From contig JAUCEF010000011.1 of assembly GCA_033558025.1 (NCBI GenBank), positions 1,612,001 to 1,676,000 on the forward strand: a stretch of 64,000 nucleotides of DNA. The letters run 5' to 3'. A program made the position numbers and the translations under genes. Numbering within the stretch: the stretch's first letter is position 1; every line of letters starts with the position of its first letter. The stretch comes from Phytophthora sp. 'mugwort'. Lineage: Eukaryota; Oomycota; Peronosporomycetes; Peronosporales; Peronosporaceae. The notes beneath the pieces are model-generated. The model saw nothing but the letters and a program-made list of their open reading frames with translations. It did no database searches and was not told the DNA's origin. Below are positions 10,158 to 22,917 of the stretch, one piece after another.

Positions 10158-11273
10158 TTAGGAAATACCCGACGATCGCATAAGCCCGCCACTCCTCTCG
10201 GCCAGGAATGTGCCGCTGGGTACCACGAAGTCCGTAAAGCGGCCGAACCCAGAGCCCTGCGCCACCAGCGCCACGTGCAGACACCGGAGCCACTCTTTCA
10301 TTTCACTCTCCGTGTACGCACTGAGCATTACGCGGCCTTTCTTGCCGCGAATGGCAAACCTCCACATCGTCGCCTGCGAGCCGTCAAAGACCGAGTCGCG
10401 AGGCATAATCTCGATGCCCTTGGCGCTGCACTTGGCCAGGTCAATCTCGCCGCGTTTCCGACCGTGTTCCTCGCGGAAGAACGTCATTTTAGTACTCGTA
10501 AGTACGACGAAGCGAACCTTCCAGCCCCCGGACCGCAACCCGAAGCCCTGCTTAAACAGCAGCCCGGACTTGATCACTCCTCCGCGCGGGACGTTGGCTG
10601 CACGCACCATGACGCTCTCTCTGGACAGTGTGAAGCCGTCCTCGTCCACAATGAGCGTGCGTGGCAGCCTCGTGGGGTCACAGATGATCGTGTCGATGTC
10701 GTTGTCGTCGTCCTCGCTGTCGATCCGCTCGAGCAACGGGATTGGACCCGATGTGGGCATGGCCATGACTGCGAGCACAGACTCAGAGCGGTTAAGTCGG
10801 TTACTGTTTTGAACGTAGTTCTCCTTCTCCTCCTCTTCGTCTACCGTCGAGACCGCGCGCTGGTCGCGATTGCGCACGGGTGACGGGAAGTACGAGCTCC
10901 CGGCGTCGGAGCTGCCAGAGTCGCTGCCTTCGTACCAGTCGTCGTCACTCGTGTCGGACGCGCGCACGGGCGAGCGCACGGGGCTGTCGGCGTCGCTAGA
11001 GCGACCGATGGCGCGCAGTAACTGCGCCTTGTACACGGCGTTCTGGTGCTGCTGCTGCGAGACGCGCAGCATGCGCGAGGGCCGGAAAGCCAGCAGACTC
11101 GGGCGCGGCAGCAACTCCTCGCTCTGCGGATCCATCATGGCGGGCACCTCGGCGTCGTAGCTGTCGTAACTGTAGCGCTCTGTGGCCGCTTGCCAGTTAG
11201 AGAGAGCGCTGGACTCTAGTACCGCGCGCGATGCGGCGGTGGACGGCGTGGACGGGTCTCGTCTTGGCGCCAT
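10158..11273 (-). CDS. pleckstrin-homology (PH) domain protein
   Basis: Single exon, 371 aa. Residues 1-225 are Ser/Asp/Glu-rich and probably disordered, with acidic runs (EEEEKENY; EDDDNDID). A PH domain occupies about residues 228-340. It starts IKSGLLFKQGFG, continues WKVRFVVLTSTKMTFFREE (strands beta2-3) and ends with the typical C-terminal helix containing the invariant Trp (MKEWLRCLHVAL). PH domains bind phosphoinositides or proteins at membranes. The lysine/arginine pattern in strands 1-2 is compatible with lipid binding. No partner enzymatic domain is fused. A role in membrane recruitment or signalling is inferred from the fold only. Confidence 0.85.
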   Translation of the reverse strand: MAPRRDPSTPSTAASRAVLESSALSNWQAATERYSYDSYDAEVPAMMDPQSEELLPRPSLLAFRPSRMLRVSQQQHQNAVYKAQLLRAIGRSSDADSPVRSPVRASDTSDDDWYEGSDSGSSDAGSSYFPSPVRNRDQRAVSTVDEEEEKENYVQNSNRLNRSESVLAVMAMPTSGPIPLLERIDSEDDDNDIDTIICDPTRLPRTLIVDEDGFTLSRESVMVRAANVPRGGVIKSGLLFKQGFGLRSGGWKVRFVVLTSTKMTFFREEHGRKRGEIDLAKCSAKGIEIMPRDSVFDGSQATMWRFAIRGKKGRVMLSAYTESEMKEWLRCLHVALVAQGSGFGRFTDFVVPSGTFLAERSGGLMRSSGIS

Positions 11274-12310
11274 GCTTTTGCTACTGGCGCCCGCACGAGT
11301 GGAGAGTAGCGGGGCAATGGTGCTCTATTCGGGGTTGGAGAGTTGCTCGTACTTAAGGAGCGTGATCGTTTGATCAGGTTTTATGGTTTGTAATGAACTG
11401 AACACATGCGGGAGGGGGCTGTGGAGACCTGCGACAAGCTGGAGACCTGCGATAATCTATACTCATGATTCGACGCCAAATAGCGGAGGTTAAATCGCGA
11501 ATGACCTGCGGTAGTGTAATTGGCTGTGAGACTAGATGCGAAGGTCACAAAGTGGGATATCTCATACCGGCTACATTTCGAGGTGGAACGGCCAGCCACC
11601 AGAAGTTCGACTGGCGCCAATGAAGGCTTGCTACCAGTGGCAGGTCTGGTAGTCACAGCAGACGAATGTCCTGAGTGTCCCTAGGCTAACTAAAGGCGCC
11701 TCTCACCATTTGCTGCTTCGCGTCCATTCCGCAGGCGGGAGAATCGGCTGTCAAAAAATTATCGTTAGCTTTTCAGGCAGCCGACAATCCACCCAGCTGC
11801 TGGGCTTCCTACAAAACTTTGAAGTTATGGATTTTCGCTGAGACGCAGGTGAGAAGATCGGCTAGACCTTGTGGCTATGGACGCCCCGAAACAGTCGAGC
11901 GAATGGGGGGACTCCGATGTATAACATAGTTGAAACGCCCCTTTGGCTCAGATTTACTTGAGCAATGTGAAGCTCACAGTCGGGTTGACGGCGTTCCAAC
12001 CTTCGCGTGTTGGCAGGCGCTTCCGTTTGGATCGTGAGCCGGATATAAACTTGCGGGAATCTCCGATTGTCGCATCGCAGCGCGCTCACACGACCAGAGA
12101 GCGCCGGCTCGCTTCGTCGTTTGCATGGCTGGCAAATTCGCTGCTGGAACGTCCCGCCTTTCAGCCACGACGAAGAGATCGCGTGAGTCCATCATAGCGC
12201 CGGCCACTATTTTGAAGGTTTCGGTGCACGTCCCGAGATATTTGTGCGCGCACATCATAATGATGAATCAATTTTCGTCCAATCCCATTCATCAGAGCTT
12301 ACAGTGACGG
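11274..12310. other. 1-kb gap with no supported gene
   Basis: Open frames here are short, overlap on both strands and carry no recognisable motif. The sequence looks like old degenerate repeat DNA. Near 12267-12277 an AATCAATTTTCG string resembles the oomycete flanking promoter element and lies about 40 bp upstream of the next ATG. The last 100 bp are therefore probably the promoter of the Hep59 homologue. Confidence 0.4.
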
Positions 12311-13377
12311 ATGGAGGTGAGCTTCAAGAAGAAGAGCAGGCGCTGCAACGCTGGCCGTAAACGCTCCCGCCGGCCTTTAGACAACGCGGAAGACGTCATT
12401 ACTAACGGCGCAGGAAAAGAAGACGACATGGAGCAGATCCAGCGTTCCATCGAAGAGCTACGCGAGGACCAACGACTGCGCGATCAGGTGCTGAGGGAGG
12501 AGCTGATCAACCGCAAGCCGGAGTCGGCCTCGAAGGGGACGAAGAAGGTGGAGGCAGCCTCTGATACGAGCCAATATGGACTGCACGACCCCAAGAAGGA
12601 TGGATCCACCAATCAGAAGTTGCTTACACTGTTGGACGGGCAGTTCACGGGTCAGAGCGCCACGACAGATAAAGACCAGCACGAGGAGCTCCTGAACCAG
12701 TTTATTGAAGAGAGGCTGCAAAAGAAGAGGAAGAAGGAGATGCAGTGGGATGCAGGAAAGAAGGAGGACGCCGCGGCAGCGCTGAAGAGTGCAGAGGACA
12801 AATTGTTTGAGCTGCCTGACCACTTGAAGCCCAACCTGCCGAGTAGCAACAACGGTTACGATGACGGAACGGAAGGCGGCATGTTGATGGGAAACGCGGG
12901 GATTGCAGAGGTGGAACTACCGGCGTCATATGCGGAACGGACGGAAAAGGCGACGAGGATGGCGCTGGAAGCGAATAAGGCGGGTGTGGCGAAGCTTGAT
13001 GCCATTGGAGGACTGACGGGCTCGGCCGTCCCGGGCAACTTCAGCGTTGACTTTAATCGACACAAGACGGACTATGTCGCGGAGATGAAGAGCCTGAACA
13101 AAGGTATGAAGAGATGGTGTTGTGGGTGAAATGGGGGTGGATGTTGGTTGACAAATGGGTCATTGTGGTTGTGTTGTATTGTTACCTTATAGAGGAACAA
13201 CGTGAGCGCGGATTCCACCAAGGTGGGTTACCACTGGCTCAATAATCCTGTGTTTTGTGGTTTTTCTCTGACTTTGTGGTTGACGTTGTTGCATTTACAG
13301 CCGGTAAGAATCGGGCAAGCGATGATCGCGCTGTGTCAAAGTTTCGCAAGTTCGAGAGTCGCAAACAGCGACGATAG
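12311..13377 (+). CDS. Hep59/C9orf78 (TLS1-type) splicing-associated protein
   Basis: Exons inferred at 12311-13103, 13193-13222 (a 30-nt micro-exon) and 13301-13377, making 299 aa. Introns are GTATGA..CTTATAG and GTGGGT..TTTACAG; the frame only reaches the conserved C-terminus when both are removed. The N-terminus is basic (KKKSRR..GRKRSRRP), then a coiled region (IEELREDQRLRDQVLREEL). Next come the family-typical FIEERLQKKR block and a VELPASYAERTEKATRMA segment. The tail is basic (SKFRKFESRKQRR). Length matches the human protein (about 289 aa). Family members work with the spliceosome (fission yeast Tls1 affects splicing and telomere silencing) and are nuclear. The family assignment is from recognised sequence; the exact role here is inferred. 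Confidence 0.8.
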
Positions 13378-13726
13378 AATTACTGCTACATTAAAGCAAT
13401 TTGCATGAAAGGAGTAATGTGTTCCGAATTTGTAATTGTACCCAAGTCCTCCTAAGATGGACGCACCCATGTTCATGGGGTTTGTTTGCTGAGTGATCTT
13501 GCTCAGTGAATACCTCGAGAAACTGATGCAAGCACTCGAAGATTCCTAGTATCTGTAGCCATGTTCCGCATGGCTACACTTTAGGTTTAGGTCTCACATT
13601 ACAGCACCCCGCTTCAATGACATCATTAAATTGCTGACTCTCATCGCCACGTCACGAAGAGCTCCAGCGGATCCGAAGACACGCGCGCGCACACATAACA
13701 GCATCGCACTCCAGTAGGGTCCCGCA
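13378..13726. other. intergenic spacer
   Basis: This 349-bp gap between two co-oriented genes shows no coding frame or RNA gene. A few short direct repeats of CATG-containing words are present. It should contain the polyadenylation region of the upstream gene and the promoter of the downstream one. An ATCATTAAATTG string near 13620 is a weak initiator candidate. Confidence 0.35.
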
Positions 13727-14847
13727 ATGAGCTGGCTGTGGGGAAATGAGACGACGGAGCAGGCGCAGTTCGTGGTGAGCGCGCTGCAGACCGAGCTGGA
13801 TGAGCGCGAGAGTAAGATTAAGGCGCTCGAGGCGGCCTTGAAACGCGAGCAGCTGGACATGACGTCGCTTCTGGAGGACGAGGTGAAGGAGCTCGAGGCG
13901 CGGCGCAAGGCCATCGAGAAGGAGCTGGCGGGTGTGGATGCGCTTATCAGGGAGAAACAGAAGCTCATACAGAAGAGCAAGGTCGACGCACTTAAGAAGA
14001 AGAAGAAGAAGACCAAGACGCCCGTCAGCTCGCCTAGAGCTGCGACCGTTGAGGAGAAGCCGGAGGCTACTGCTACAGTTGCAGCTGCCAATGACAAGCT
14101 CAAGGAGAAGAGCGAGGAGGCGGTGATGTCCCCTAAGGCCAAGAATAAGCAGAAGAGAAAGAAAGCGGAGGCGAGGTGAGCAATGCGACACGATGAGATC
14201 GAATGAGGACGTTAGTGAGCTCTAACTTGTGGTGTTAGTAGTTCTGCTAGTGTAGATGCAGAACCGACGGATGACTCGAGGGCGGTGCTACCCATGGACA
14301 AGAATTTGAAGATGGTGGCCAAGGAGGAGCCTAACGTCGCCTTCATTATTCAGCGTAGCAATGTGAGTGAGGGTGTGGTGTTTTGGATGGTATCATGGTG
14401 TTGATCACGTTATTGTGCTGGTGGCTGCAGAACTCAAACACGGTGGTGTATGTTGGTTGCAAGTCGCCGGACGATAAATCGCTGGACGCCACGACACCGA
14501 TCAAAGTGTTTTGGATCATGTATGAGAAGGACGGCAATCCACGGGAGGACCTCAATATGATTGAACGAAACACGGCATATGGCGTTACGTCCAAGCCGTC
14601 GGGCGTGGCAGGCGAGCACTTGGCGACGATCGCGTCACTACGTGACCGTGAATGCATTCTTCGTCTGGACAAGCATGGCAATGTGCTGGCACTGACTACT
14701 ATCAACGGCAAGAAGGGTATGATTCTACGACGTGTTTTCGTGCAGATGACCACGAGCTGGGGGATCCCGACGGTCGACTACGTTGACATCTTTGGTATCG
14801 ATCCAAACACTTTTGAGCCTGTGTACGAGAAGAAGAAAAACAAATAA
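13727..14847 (+). CDS. coiled-coil protein with DUF4833-like domain
   Basis: Exons inferred at 13727-14175, 14239-14362 and 14431-14847 (990 nt, 329 aa), using GTGAGC..TGTTAG and GTGAGT..GCTGCAG. All junctions keep frame and join one continuous domain. Residues 1-90 form a coiled coil beginning MSWLWGNET. Then comes a Lys-rich run (KKKKKKTKT) and an Ala/Lys/Glu-rich linker ending in basic KNKQKRKK. The C-terminal 160 residues hold a compact beta-rich domain: NVAFIIQRSN|NSNTVVYVG, then VFWIMYEKDGNPREDLN and WGIPTVDYVDIFGID. This looks like DUF4833, whose function is unknown. The domain name is from memory of its features; a profile search would settle it. Confidence 0.7.
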
Positions 14848-14960
14848 CTTACACGTAGACGAAGGGCGAGAGAGCCCACTTCGAGTCGTAAATGTATGAA
14901 AATGCAGTGATTTTCCTTTTTTGATCATGCTACACGTCTACAATAGGTATGAAAATGAGT

Positions 14961-16173
14961 CTAGATGGCACGACGCATCATGATGAGCGCCGCGGCACCG
15001 AGTGTAGTGCCCAGTACACCGCGCAGAACGTCCTCAGGCACGTCGTGGGTAATGTACTTGGATGTGACGTAGACTCCAGCGGCCAGTGAGCCGCCGATGC
15101 GGGCAGCTGTCGGTAAGTGAATCGACTTGGCTCGCAGGTTGAAGACCGTCGATGACGCTGCCGTCGGCACCACGGATAATAGCGACGTACCGATGATGGT
15201 GGCTTGTGGCATGTCACTTGCAGCCGTCAGATAAGACGTGATAAGGATACCGCCTCCTAGTCCACATAGCCCCGAGATGAATCCTGCAGCAGCACCAGCC
15301 AGAACGTACTTGGTGTTCACTATGGCAAAGCCCACCCAGTCGACCTTCACGCGCTCAATGTATGCTGCCGATACAGCAGCGGACGTCACCGCCACTGACG
15401 GGTGGTCCTCGCCTTCGCCATGCGTCTTGCGAGCCCTCTCGAGATCCTTCTGCTGTGGCACGAAGAACTGCAGGTCCAAGGGATCCTGGCTGTCACTCCA
15501 CTTGGGCATGTACTTACTGTTCTTGAGGAAGACCAGCGGCGAGCATAGCAGCATCGCTGAGCCCACTACGACCGATAGTTTCTTGCTCGTAAGTCGGTGC
15601 GCTGTACGCACGCCGTACTTGGTAGCGATGATCGCCGGAATGGTCGTGGTCAGCGCCAACGGCACGTTGCAAGCTCCTGTCTCGAGGTAATTCCACGCGC
15701 CGACACTTGCAGCAATAGCCACGGCGCCCAAGGACGTGCCGTTGATAGCCTGTTGTGGCAAAGATGTGAACTTGGCCATCGCCTACAGTTGGCGAGCAAT
15801 GACAGTGATGGTCAGATGGAATGCTGCATGGGTATAAGATCAACTAGGTACCGCAAAGGAGACATACTGGAATGAGAATGATGCCTCCACCGACGCCTGT
15901 AAGAGCCGACACCACACCAGCCACGCCACCTGCAGTTATAGTTACAGTTGCAAAGCTCACAGGTTAGACAGCAAGGCAAATAGAAAGTAGACACTTGGAA
16001 AGCACAGGAATTGATGCCTCTTTACCGGTGGTGACGCCAACGCCAAGCGGAATGGCGGCACTCGCGGTGCGCTCTTTGGGTGCTGAGCAGAGCACGCGGC
16101 GGCTGAGGAGGCTGTTGCGCTGCGCGTGGTCAAACGCGCGGGCGCTGGGGCGGCGGAGCGTGCTAGCGAGCAT
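14961..16173 (-). CDS. TauE/SafE-family membrane permease (sulfite exporter-like)
   Basis: Exons (minus) are inferred at 16173-16026, 15929-15868 and 15782-14961 (1032 nt, 343 aa). Introns are GTAAAG..ACTGCAG and GTATGT..ACTGTAG. Splicing exactly restores the family N-terminal signature GGVAGVVSALTGVGGGIILI followed by PAMAKFTSLPQQAINGTSL. A second half-repeat has GFISGLCGLGGGILIT and ATIIGTSL, the internal duplication typical of TauE/SafE. About seven hydrophobic helices are visible. The first 48 residues are Arg/Ser-rich and acid-poor and could be a mitochondrial or plastid-like presequence. Members move sulfite, sulfonates or other organic anions across membranes; the substrate here is not shown. 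It converges on the DUF4833-like gene with 113 bp between stops. Sulfite oxidase lies 8 kb away. Confidence 0.85.
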
Positions 16174-16185
16174 CTTGAGAGCGGC

Positions 16186-16198
16186 GGATGCAAATGAT
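16186..16198 (-). promoter_or_regulatory. candidate oomycete initiator of the TauE/SafE gene
   Basis: On the minus strand this reads TGATCATTTGCAT, close to TCATTYYNCAWTTT. It sits 13-25 nt upstream of the inferred ATG. Short 5' UTRs are common in oomycetes. Confidence 0.35.
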
Positions 16199-16380
16199 CA
16201 GCAAACTCCTGAAAACAAATGTAAACCTAAGAAAATTGATTATGCAAGGCTTTTTTTTTGCAGCACAATTTGTAACAACCAATTTGAAATGCGTTGTTGC
16301 AGGTAGAATGTAGAAAAGGGTTTTGGGCAGGTACCTCGTGACGCACCTTCGTTTTTCACCCAACGCGATTGGCCAATAAT

Positions 16381-16395
16381 TCATCACTCAATTTT
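16381..16395 (+). promoter_or_regulatory. candidate initiator for the small mitochondrial protein
   Basis: TCATCACTCAATTTT matches most positions of the oomycete initiator. It lies 7 nt before the ATG at 16402 and just after a CCAAT box (GGCCAATAAT, 16371-16380). The 228 bp between this ATG and the divergent TauE/SafE start is probably a bidirectional promoter. Confidence 0.5.
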
Positions 16396-16401
16396 GCAGC
16401 C

Positions 16402-16647
16402 ATGTTGCCGAGACGTCTGCTCTCGACGAAGGCGTTGAGGCCGCTGAAGCAAGCCACGAGAGTCGAGAGTGGAGCCAAGACAACAGCGTCACAGCTAGAT
16501 GCAGCTGCCAAGGCAGCGACGGACACGGATACCAACCCGTGGAGCCACTTTGCAGCATTCAGCAGCATGGACGACTACGTGGATGTCACACTCATTCAGT
16601 ACAGCAACACAAATGAGGACGACAAAGACAACTACAACAAAGCATAG
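16402..16647 (+). CDS. small protein with mitochondrial-type N-terminus
   Basis: 81 aa from the ATG at 16402. The first 20 residues (MLPRRLLSTKALRPLKQATR) are Arg/Leu/Ser-rich and acid-free, a good mitochondrial targeting sequence. A linker of Ala/Thr/Asp follows, then a short block with WSHFAAFSSMDDYVDV. No TM helix and no known family. An accessory subunit of a mitochondrial complex is possible but unproven. The start is supported by the initiator and CCAAT motifs directly upstream; the frame is open a little further 5' but without another ATG. It converges on MCM3, with 133 bp between stops. Confidence 0.6.
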   Translation: MLPRRLLSTKALRPLKQATRVESGAKTTASQLDAAAKAATDTDTNPWSHFAAFSSMDDYVDVTLIQYSNTNEDDKDNYNKA

Positions 16648-16780
16648 AACTCCAGGACGCTTACCTGTTTAAAACAGCGTTAAAAAACAATAACTGGTCA
16701 TTATACCAAACGTGTCTGCTGCTTTTTCCTACAGGAAACAAAAAATATAAAATCTTTTTCTTACCTACCCATGGAGCTGC

Positions 16781-19499
<2,719 letters not shown>

Positions 19500-19570
19500 G
19501 GCGTCTCTCCGGGTTCTTGCCGCGCGCGGGAATCTCGAGTGGTCTCTCCCTTCGTTTCAAAAGCTGATGG

Positions 19571-19581
19571 CAGTGAAATGA
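19571..19581 (-). promoter_or_regulatory. candidate initiator of MCM3
   Basis: The minus strand reads CCCTCATTTCACTG across this site, close to the oomycete initiator TCATTYYNCA, about 72 bp upstream of the MCM3 ATG. The match is partial at the 3' end. Confidence 0.35.
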
Positions 19582-19731
19582 GGGACAGCAACAAGTGACT
19601 TCTTGTGTGCTGATTGGCTTGTTTGCACATTTAAATATTTTTGCAGCTCGCCCGCGAATTAAGTCGTGCACAAATCCTGTTTCAGACTATTTTGGGGACT
19701 ATTATAGCTGCGACGTGTGACGACGGGATGG

Positions 19732-20505
19732 CTACATCAAGGCACACACTTCGGACGTGATCCGCTCCACGTGCTTCTTGACGAGCAGATAGTTGTGTGG
19801 CCGTTCGTCTTCCAACGTCTTCTTCTTACGCAGGAGGTCGGAGATTTCTTCGCGTAATTTCAGTCGCTCTTCGTCCCCGAGACGCGCCATGCGCTCCAGT
19901 TCAGTGTTGATCTCGACCAGCTCGGCCACCTCAGCGCGATGCTGCTTGACGGTACTGCAGATCCAGAGCACCAGCTTCGTGTTGCTGCGTAGCGACTCCG
20001 GGACGTCAGTCATTCCATCGTTGCCCTCGCAGCCCACTTCTTCCAGAACCGGACAGTCGCACAGTGTGTGTGGCAGCAGCGTGAGCTTGTTGTAACGCAC
20101 GTTGAGGATACGCAAGTGTTGTAGTCGTCCGAGCTCTTGTGGTAGCGTTGTAAGGTCGTTATAAGACACATCTAGTTCCTCTAGTCGCTCACAATACTGC
20201 AACTCGCTGGGGAGCTCTTCGAGTCGATTGCGGTGAAGATCCAACTTGCGCAGGTTCGCGCAGCGTGCGATCTGCGCAGGTATGCAGGCGATGCGGTTGT
20301 TGGCCAAAAGAAGCTCGCGGAGAAGCTCTAAGTTGCCCACAGCTTCCGAGATGTGTACGAGCTGGTTGCGCGACACATTGAGCACCAGCAGCGAGTGCGT
20401 ATAGCTCCACACCACTTGGTCCAGCGTCACCCAGTGCTTGTTCTGCAAGTCTAAAAGCCCATTCTCATCAGGTATCAGCGATGCGTCAACAAGATCCTCC
20501 ATCAC
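19732..20505 (-). CDS. leucine-rich-repeat protein with C-terminal coiled coil
   Basis: Single exon, 257 aa. Five to six typical LRRs of 22-23 residues span about residues 38-160. Examples are LLVLNVSRNQLVHISEAVG, LRKLDLHRNRLEELPSEL, LEELDVSYNDLTTLPQELG and LRILNVRYNKLTLLP. They match the LxxLxLxxNxLxxLP plant/Ras-suppressor style. A capping segment with CEGNDGMTDVP follows. Residues 185-245 are a charged coiled coil (TELERMARLGDEERLKLREE). No signal peptide, kinase or NB-ARC part: an intracellular protein-interaction scaffold. Cellular partner unknown. It lies downstream of MCM3's promoter on the same strand, with 232 bp between its stop and the MCM3 ATG. Confidence 0.85.
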   Translation of the reverse strand: MMEDLVDASLIPDENGLLDLQNKHWVTLDQVVWSYTHSLLVLNVSRNQLVHISEAVGNLELLRELLLANNRIACIPAQIARCANLRKLDLHRNRLEELPSELQYCERLEELDVSYNDLTTLPQELGRLQHLRILNVRYNKLTLLPHTLCDCPVLEEVGCEGNDGMTDVPESLRSNTKLVLWICSTVKQHRAEVAELVEINTELERMARLGDEERLKLREEISDLLRKKKTLEDERPHNYLLVKKHVERITSEVCALM

Positions 20506-21322
20506 TCGAGCGTGCGTAAATGCAGTTCGACACTAGCAGCTCGTGTAGATAGCTCCCTTGGTCGAGGCATAACAGGAATAGCAGACAGTTTCAGATCAAA
20601 CTTTACTACTACATTCTGATAGTTGCCCTTACTCAATAGAGTAGGTTTGGTGACCGAATGCCTCTGTGCTCCTCCACTCTCCATTCCAGTATTGTTTAGA
20701 ATTGGACAGCAGCACTAAACCTACAAACCTTCTTATTAGTCGAAGATGAAGTTGCCCGCCCTCCGATTCAAAGGACAGGGCTAGAACATGTTGAAGTTGA
20801 TTTCGTTTTGGCTTCCAAGCCAAGCAGTCGAAGAATGCTGGCACACCTCCTGTAGTTACGACCATCTGGCTTCGGCGAGTTCGGTTTGCTCGTTCGCTGA
20901 AGCATCCCGGTCCTGCTATGAATCCGTTAAGCTTTTGTTCAGTTTCAGTTTCGCCAACAAAATCCAAGTCTCCTTCAGATCTCACCGGAATCCGAGCACC
21001 CAATCGCGTTTGTACCATGGTCCCATCCAGCAATCGACGCTAGCGAATAGTGCTCGAACAACGAGAAGTTCACCTCAGTCGCATGGTCCTTAGATATGAA
21101 AATTGCGATGCATCTTGGTAGGAAATCGGCCTTATTCTACGAGAAACGGTCCACTGCATTCGCGATGGAGGCTGTTTGCTGCAAACCTGCACATTATTGC
21201 CTTCTACATGTAGTTCGGCCAAACCGCTCGGTATCGTGTGATCTCCCGCAGAGCCAACCACTTCATTCGGCCATTCACCACCGACAGCTCAACAGTATCA
21301 GGAACGACGTGTGCAGTTTACG
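20506..21322. other. intergenic, possible degenerate repeat
   Basis: An 817-bp gap. A minus-strand frame (20629-21033) has non-random composition (MVQTRLGARIPVRSEGDLDF) and a further fragment lies at 21070-21261. Neither has a family resemblance I can name and stops separate them, so I treat both as relic sequence. The last 60 bp form the GH6 promoter. Confidence 0.4.
21263..21276 (+). promoter_or_regulatory. candidate initiator of the GH6 gene
   Basis: TCATTCGGCCATTC is a near match to the oomycete initiator plus flanking element, 47 bp before the ATG at 21323. Confidence 0.5.
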
Positions 21323-22684
21323 ATGCTCAATAGGATTCTGCGCTCGCGTCTGGTGACCGCCGCTGCGTCTTGCGTTACTCTCGCCCTATCGTCGGTGTCT
21401 GCAGAGGAGCTCTGCTCGGTTGTCCCGTACTCGTACACAGCGGCTATATCGACTTTCCCGGAGCTATCGACAGCTCTCGGAACGCTGGAAAACTACGCCA
21501 TTGCTTCGTGGTTCACGGACCGTTCGTCGAGTGAAGGGCGAGCTGGAATGCTCTCTCGTATGCTGAGCCAATGCCCAGATACCTCGCGTCTCAGTATTGT
21601 GGTCTATGGGATCCCCAACAAGGACTGTGCAGGTGGGTTCTCCACGTCGGGAAGCGTGACAAGCACAAGCAGCTACAAGACTTTCCTGAAGGAGTTAACG
21701 GATGCCATCGGTGACCGCAAGGTGCTTTACGTCGTCGAACCTGATGCGGTAGGGCTCCTAACTCAAGACAATGGATGCGGTGTATCGGCTGGATACCTTG
21801 AAAACCTCAAGGTCGCTGTGGCAGCGCTGTCTGTGAACCCCAACGCAGAGCTTTACCTTGACGTCGGGTACTGGATGCTGGCGTACGCCACCAGCGCGTC
21901 CAAAGTTGCTACCGTCATGAAGGAGCTCGGCACGTTCGGTCGCGTTAAGGGCGTGACGATCAACACGTCGAACTACCGCTCGAATGAAGAATGTGCCCGA
22001 TACTGCACCGTCTTTCAAACCGCCATGGGCTCCACCGACATGTCCTGCATCGTCGACACGTCCAGGAACTACAATGGTAGTCCAACCACCGATTGGTGTA
22101 ACATTCCTTCTGCTGGCATCGGCAAGCCACCAACGTCGAACACGGGCTACTCGAACCTAGACTACTTCATGTGGATTAAACCTCCAGGAGAGAGTGATGG
22201 CTATTGCTGGGGTGGTCCGTCGGCAGGCTCATTCTTCTCTGATGGCTTCAAGCTGCTATGGGACCAAGGTTACTTTGTGACGGAACTTGGTATGCCGAAG
22301 ATTGGTGAGACTTCTGGTACTGTCACAGTGACGTCTACTCCTACGACATCGACGTCAAGCTCGGCACCAACCTCAGCACCAACGTCGGCACCATCATCAG
22401 CACCAACGTCGGCACCATCATCAGCACCAACGTCGGCACCATCATCAGCACCACCCACTAGTTGGAACTGGACGGTGACGGAGACCCCTGTTCCAGTTGC
22501 AACGGAAGCCCCTGTCACTGAAACTCCTGTCGCCACAGCACCCGTGACGGCAACTCCAGCCCCAGTATCGTACACAACAGCACCAGAGACTAGTGCCCCA
22601 CCCACCACTGCACCGAGCAGCATTGTTTCATGGTCGTATGGAGCAAGTGCCTGCAGATTCAAGAAACGTCTACGATCCTTGTGA
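21323..22684 (+). CDS. secreted GH6 cellobiohydrolase/endoglucanase
   Basis: Single exon, 453 aa from the ATG at 21323. Residues 1-27 form a signal peptide ending SVSA. The catalytic domain (about 30-335) matches GH6. IVVYGIPNKDCAGG supplies Asp101, equivalent to the catalytic-region Asp175 of Trichoderma Cel6A. VVEPDAVGLL supplies Asp141, the proton donor (Asp221 there). WCN, GKPPTSNTG and WIKPPGESDGYC are further family landmarks. The enzyme releases cellobiose from cellulose by inversion. After residue 335 comes a Pro/Ser/Thr linker with 24-bp DNA repeats and no recognisable CBM1. The last 15 residues (CRFKKRLRSL) look atypical, so the true 3' end may involve a frameshift or missed exon. 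Likely used in plant or own cell-wall remodelling. Confidence 0.9.
   Translation: MLNRILRSRLVTAAASCVTLALSSVSAEELCSVVPYSYTAAISTFPELSTALGTLENYAIASWFTDRSSSEGRAGMLSRMLSQCPDTSRLSIVVYGIPNKDCAGGFSTSGSVTSTSSYKTFLKELTDAIGDRKVLYVVEPDAVGLLTQDNGCGVSAGYLENLKVAVAALSVNPNAELYLDVGYWMLAYATSASKVATVMKELGTFGRVKGVTINTSNYRSNEECARYCTVFQTAMGSTDMSCIVDTSRNYNGSPTTDWCNIPSAGIGKPPTSNTGYSNLDYFMWIKPPGESDGYCWGGPSAGSFFSDGFKLLWDQGYFVTELGMPKIGETSGTVTVTSTPTTSTSSSAPTSAPTSAPSSAPTSAPSSAPTSAPSSAPPTSWNWTVTETPVPVATEAPVTETPVATAPVTATPAPVSYTTAPETSAPPTTAPSSIVSWSYGASACRFKKRLRSL
22366..22452 (+). repeat. 24-bp tandem repeat coding Ser-Ala-Pro-Thr linker
   Basis: About 3.5 copies of a 24-bp unit (GCACCATCATCAGCACCAACGTCG-like, period read directly) encode SAPSSAPT repeats in the linker of the GH6 protein. 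The copies are almost identical, which suggests recent slippage and length polymorphism between strains. Confidence 0.9.
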
Positions 22685-22917
22685 TTGATGTCAACTGCAC
22701 ATTCAAGTCTTCTTACATGGTTACAAAGGTAGCGTCCGCAGGTGTCGGCGATGCAGGTCAACCCTTCATGATAAGTAAGTTTTCAGTATTAATACAATTT
22801 CATTTTTCAAATCTACCGTAATCAACCTCCACAAACTAATTAACCTTTGAACACAAAAGACAAGCATTTATTGCTGTTTACAGTTCTAGATGTGGAAATG
22901 AGCACAAGCACGTGATC

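Noticed and set aside
10210..10883. 200-aa plus-strand frames opposite the PH gene
   Set aside because: Shadows of the minus-strand coding sequence; the PH domain is clearly on the minus strand.
13594..14191. Minus-strand frames rich in Leu/Ser over the DUF4833-like gene
   Set aside because: Produced by the reverse of Lys/Glu/Ala codons in the coiled coil.
22270..22761. 163-aa minus frame rich in Gly/Ala/Asp/Val
   Set aside because: Antisense of the Ser/Ala/Pro/Thr repeat in GH6.
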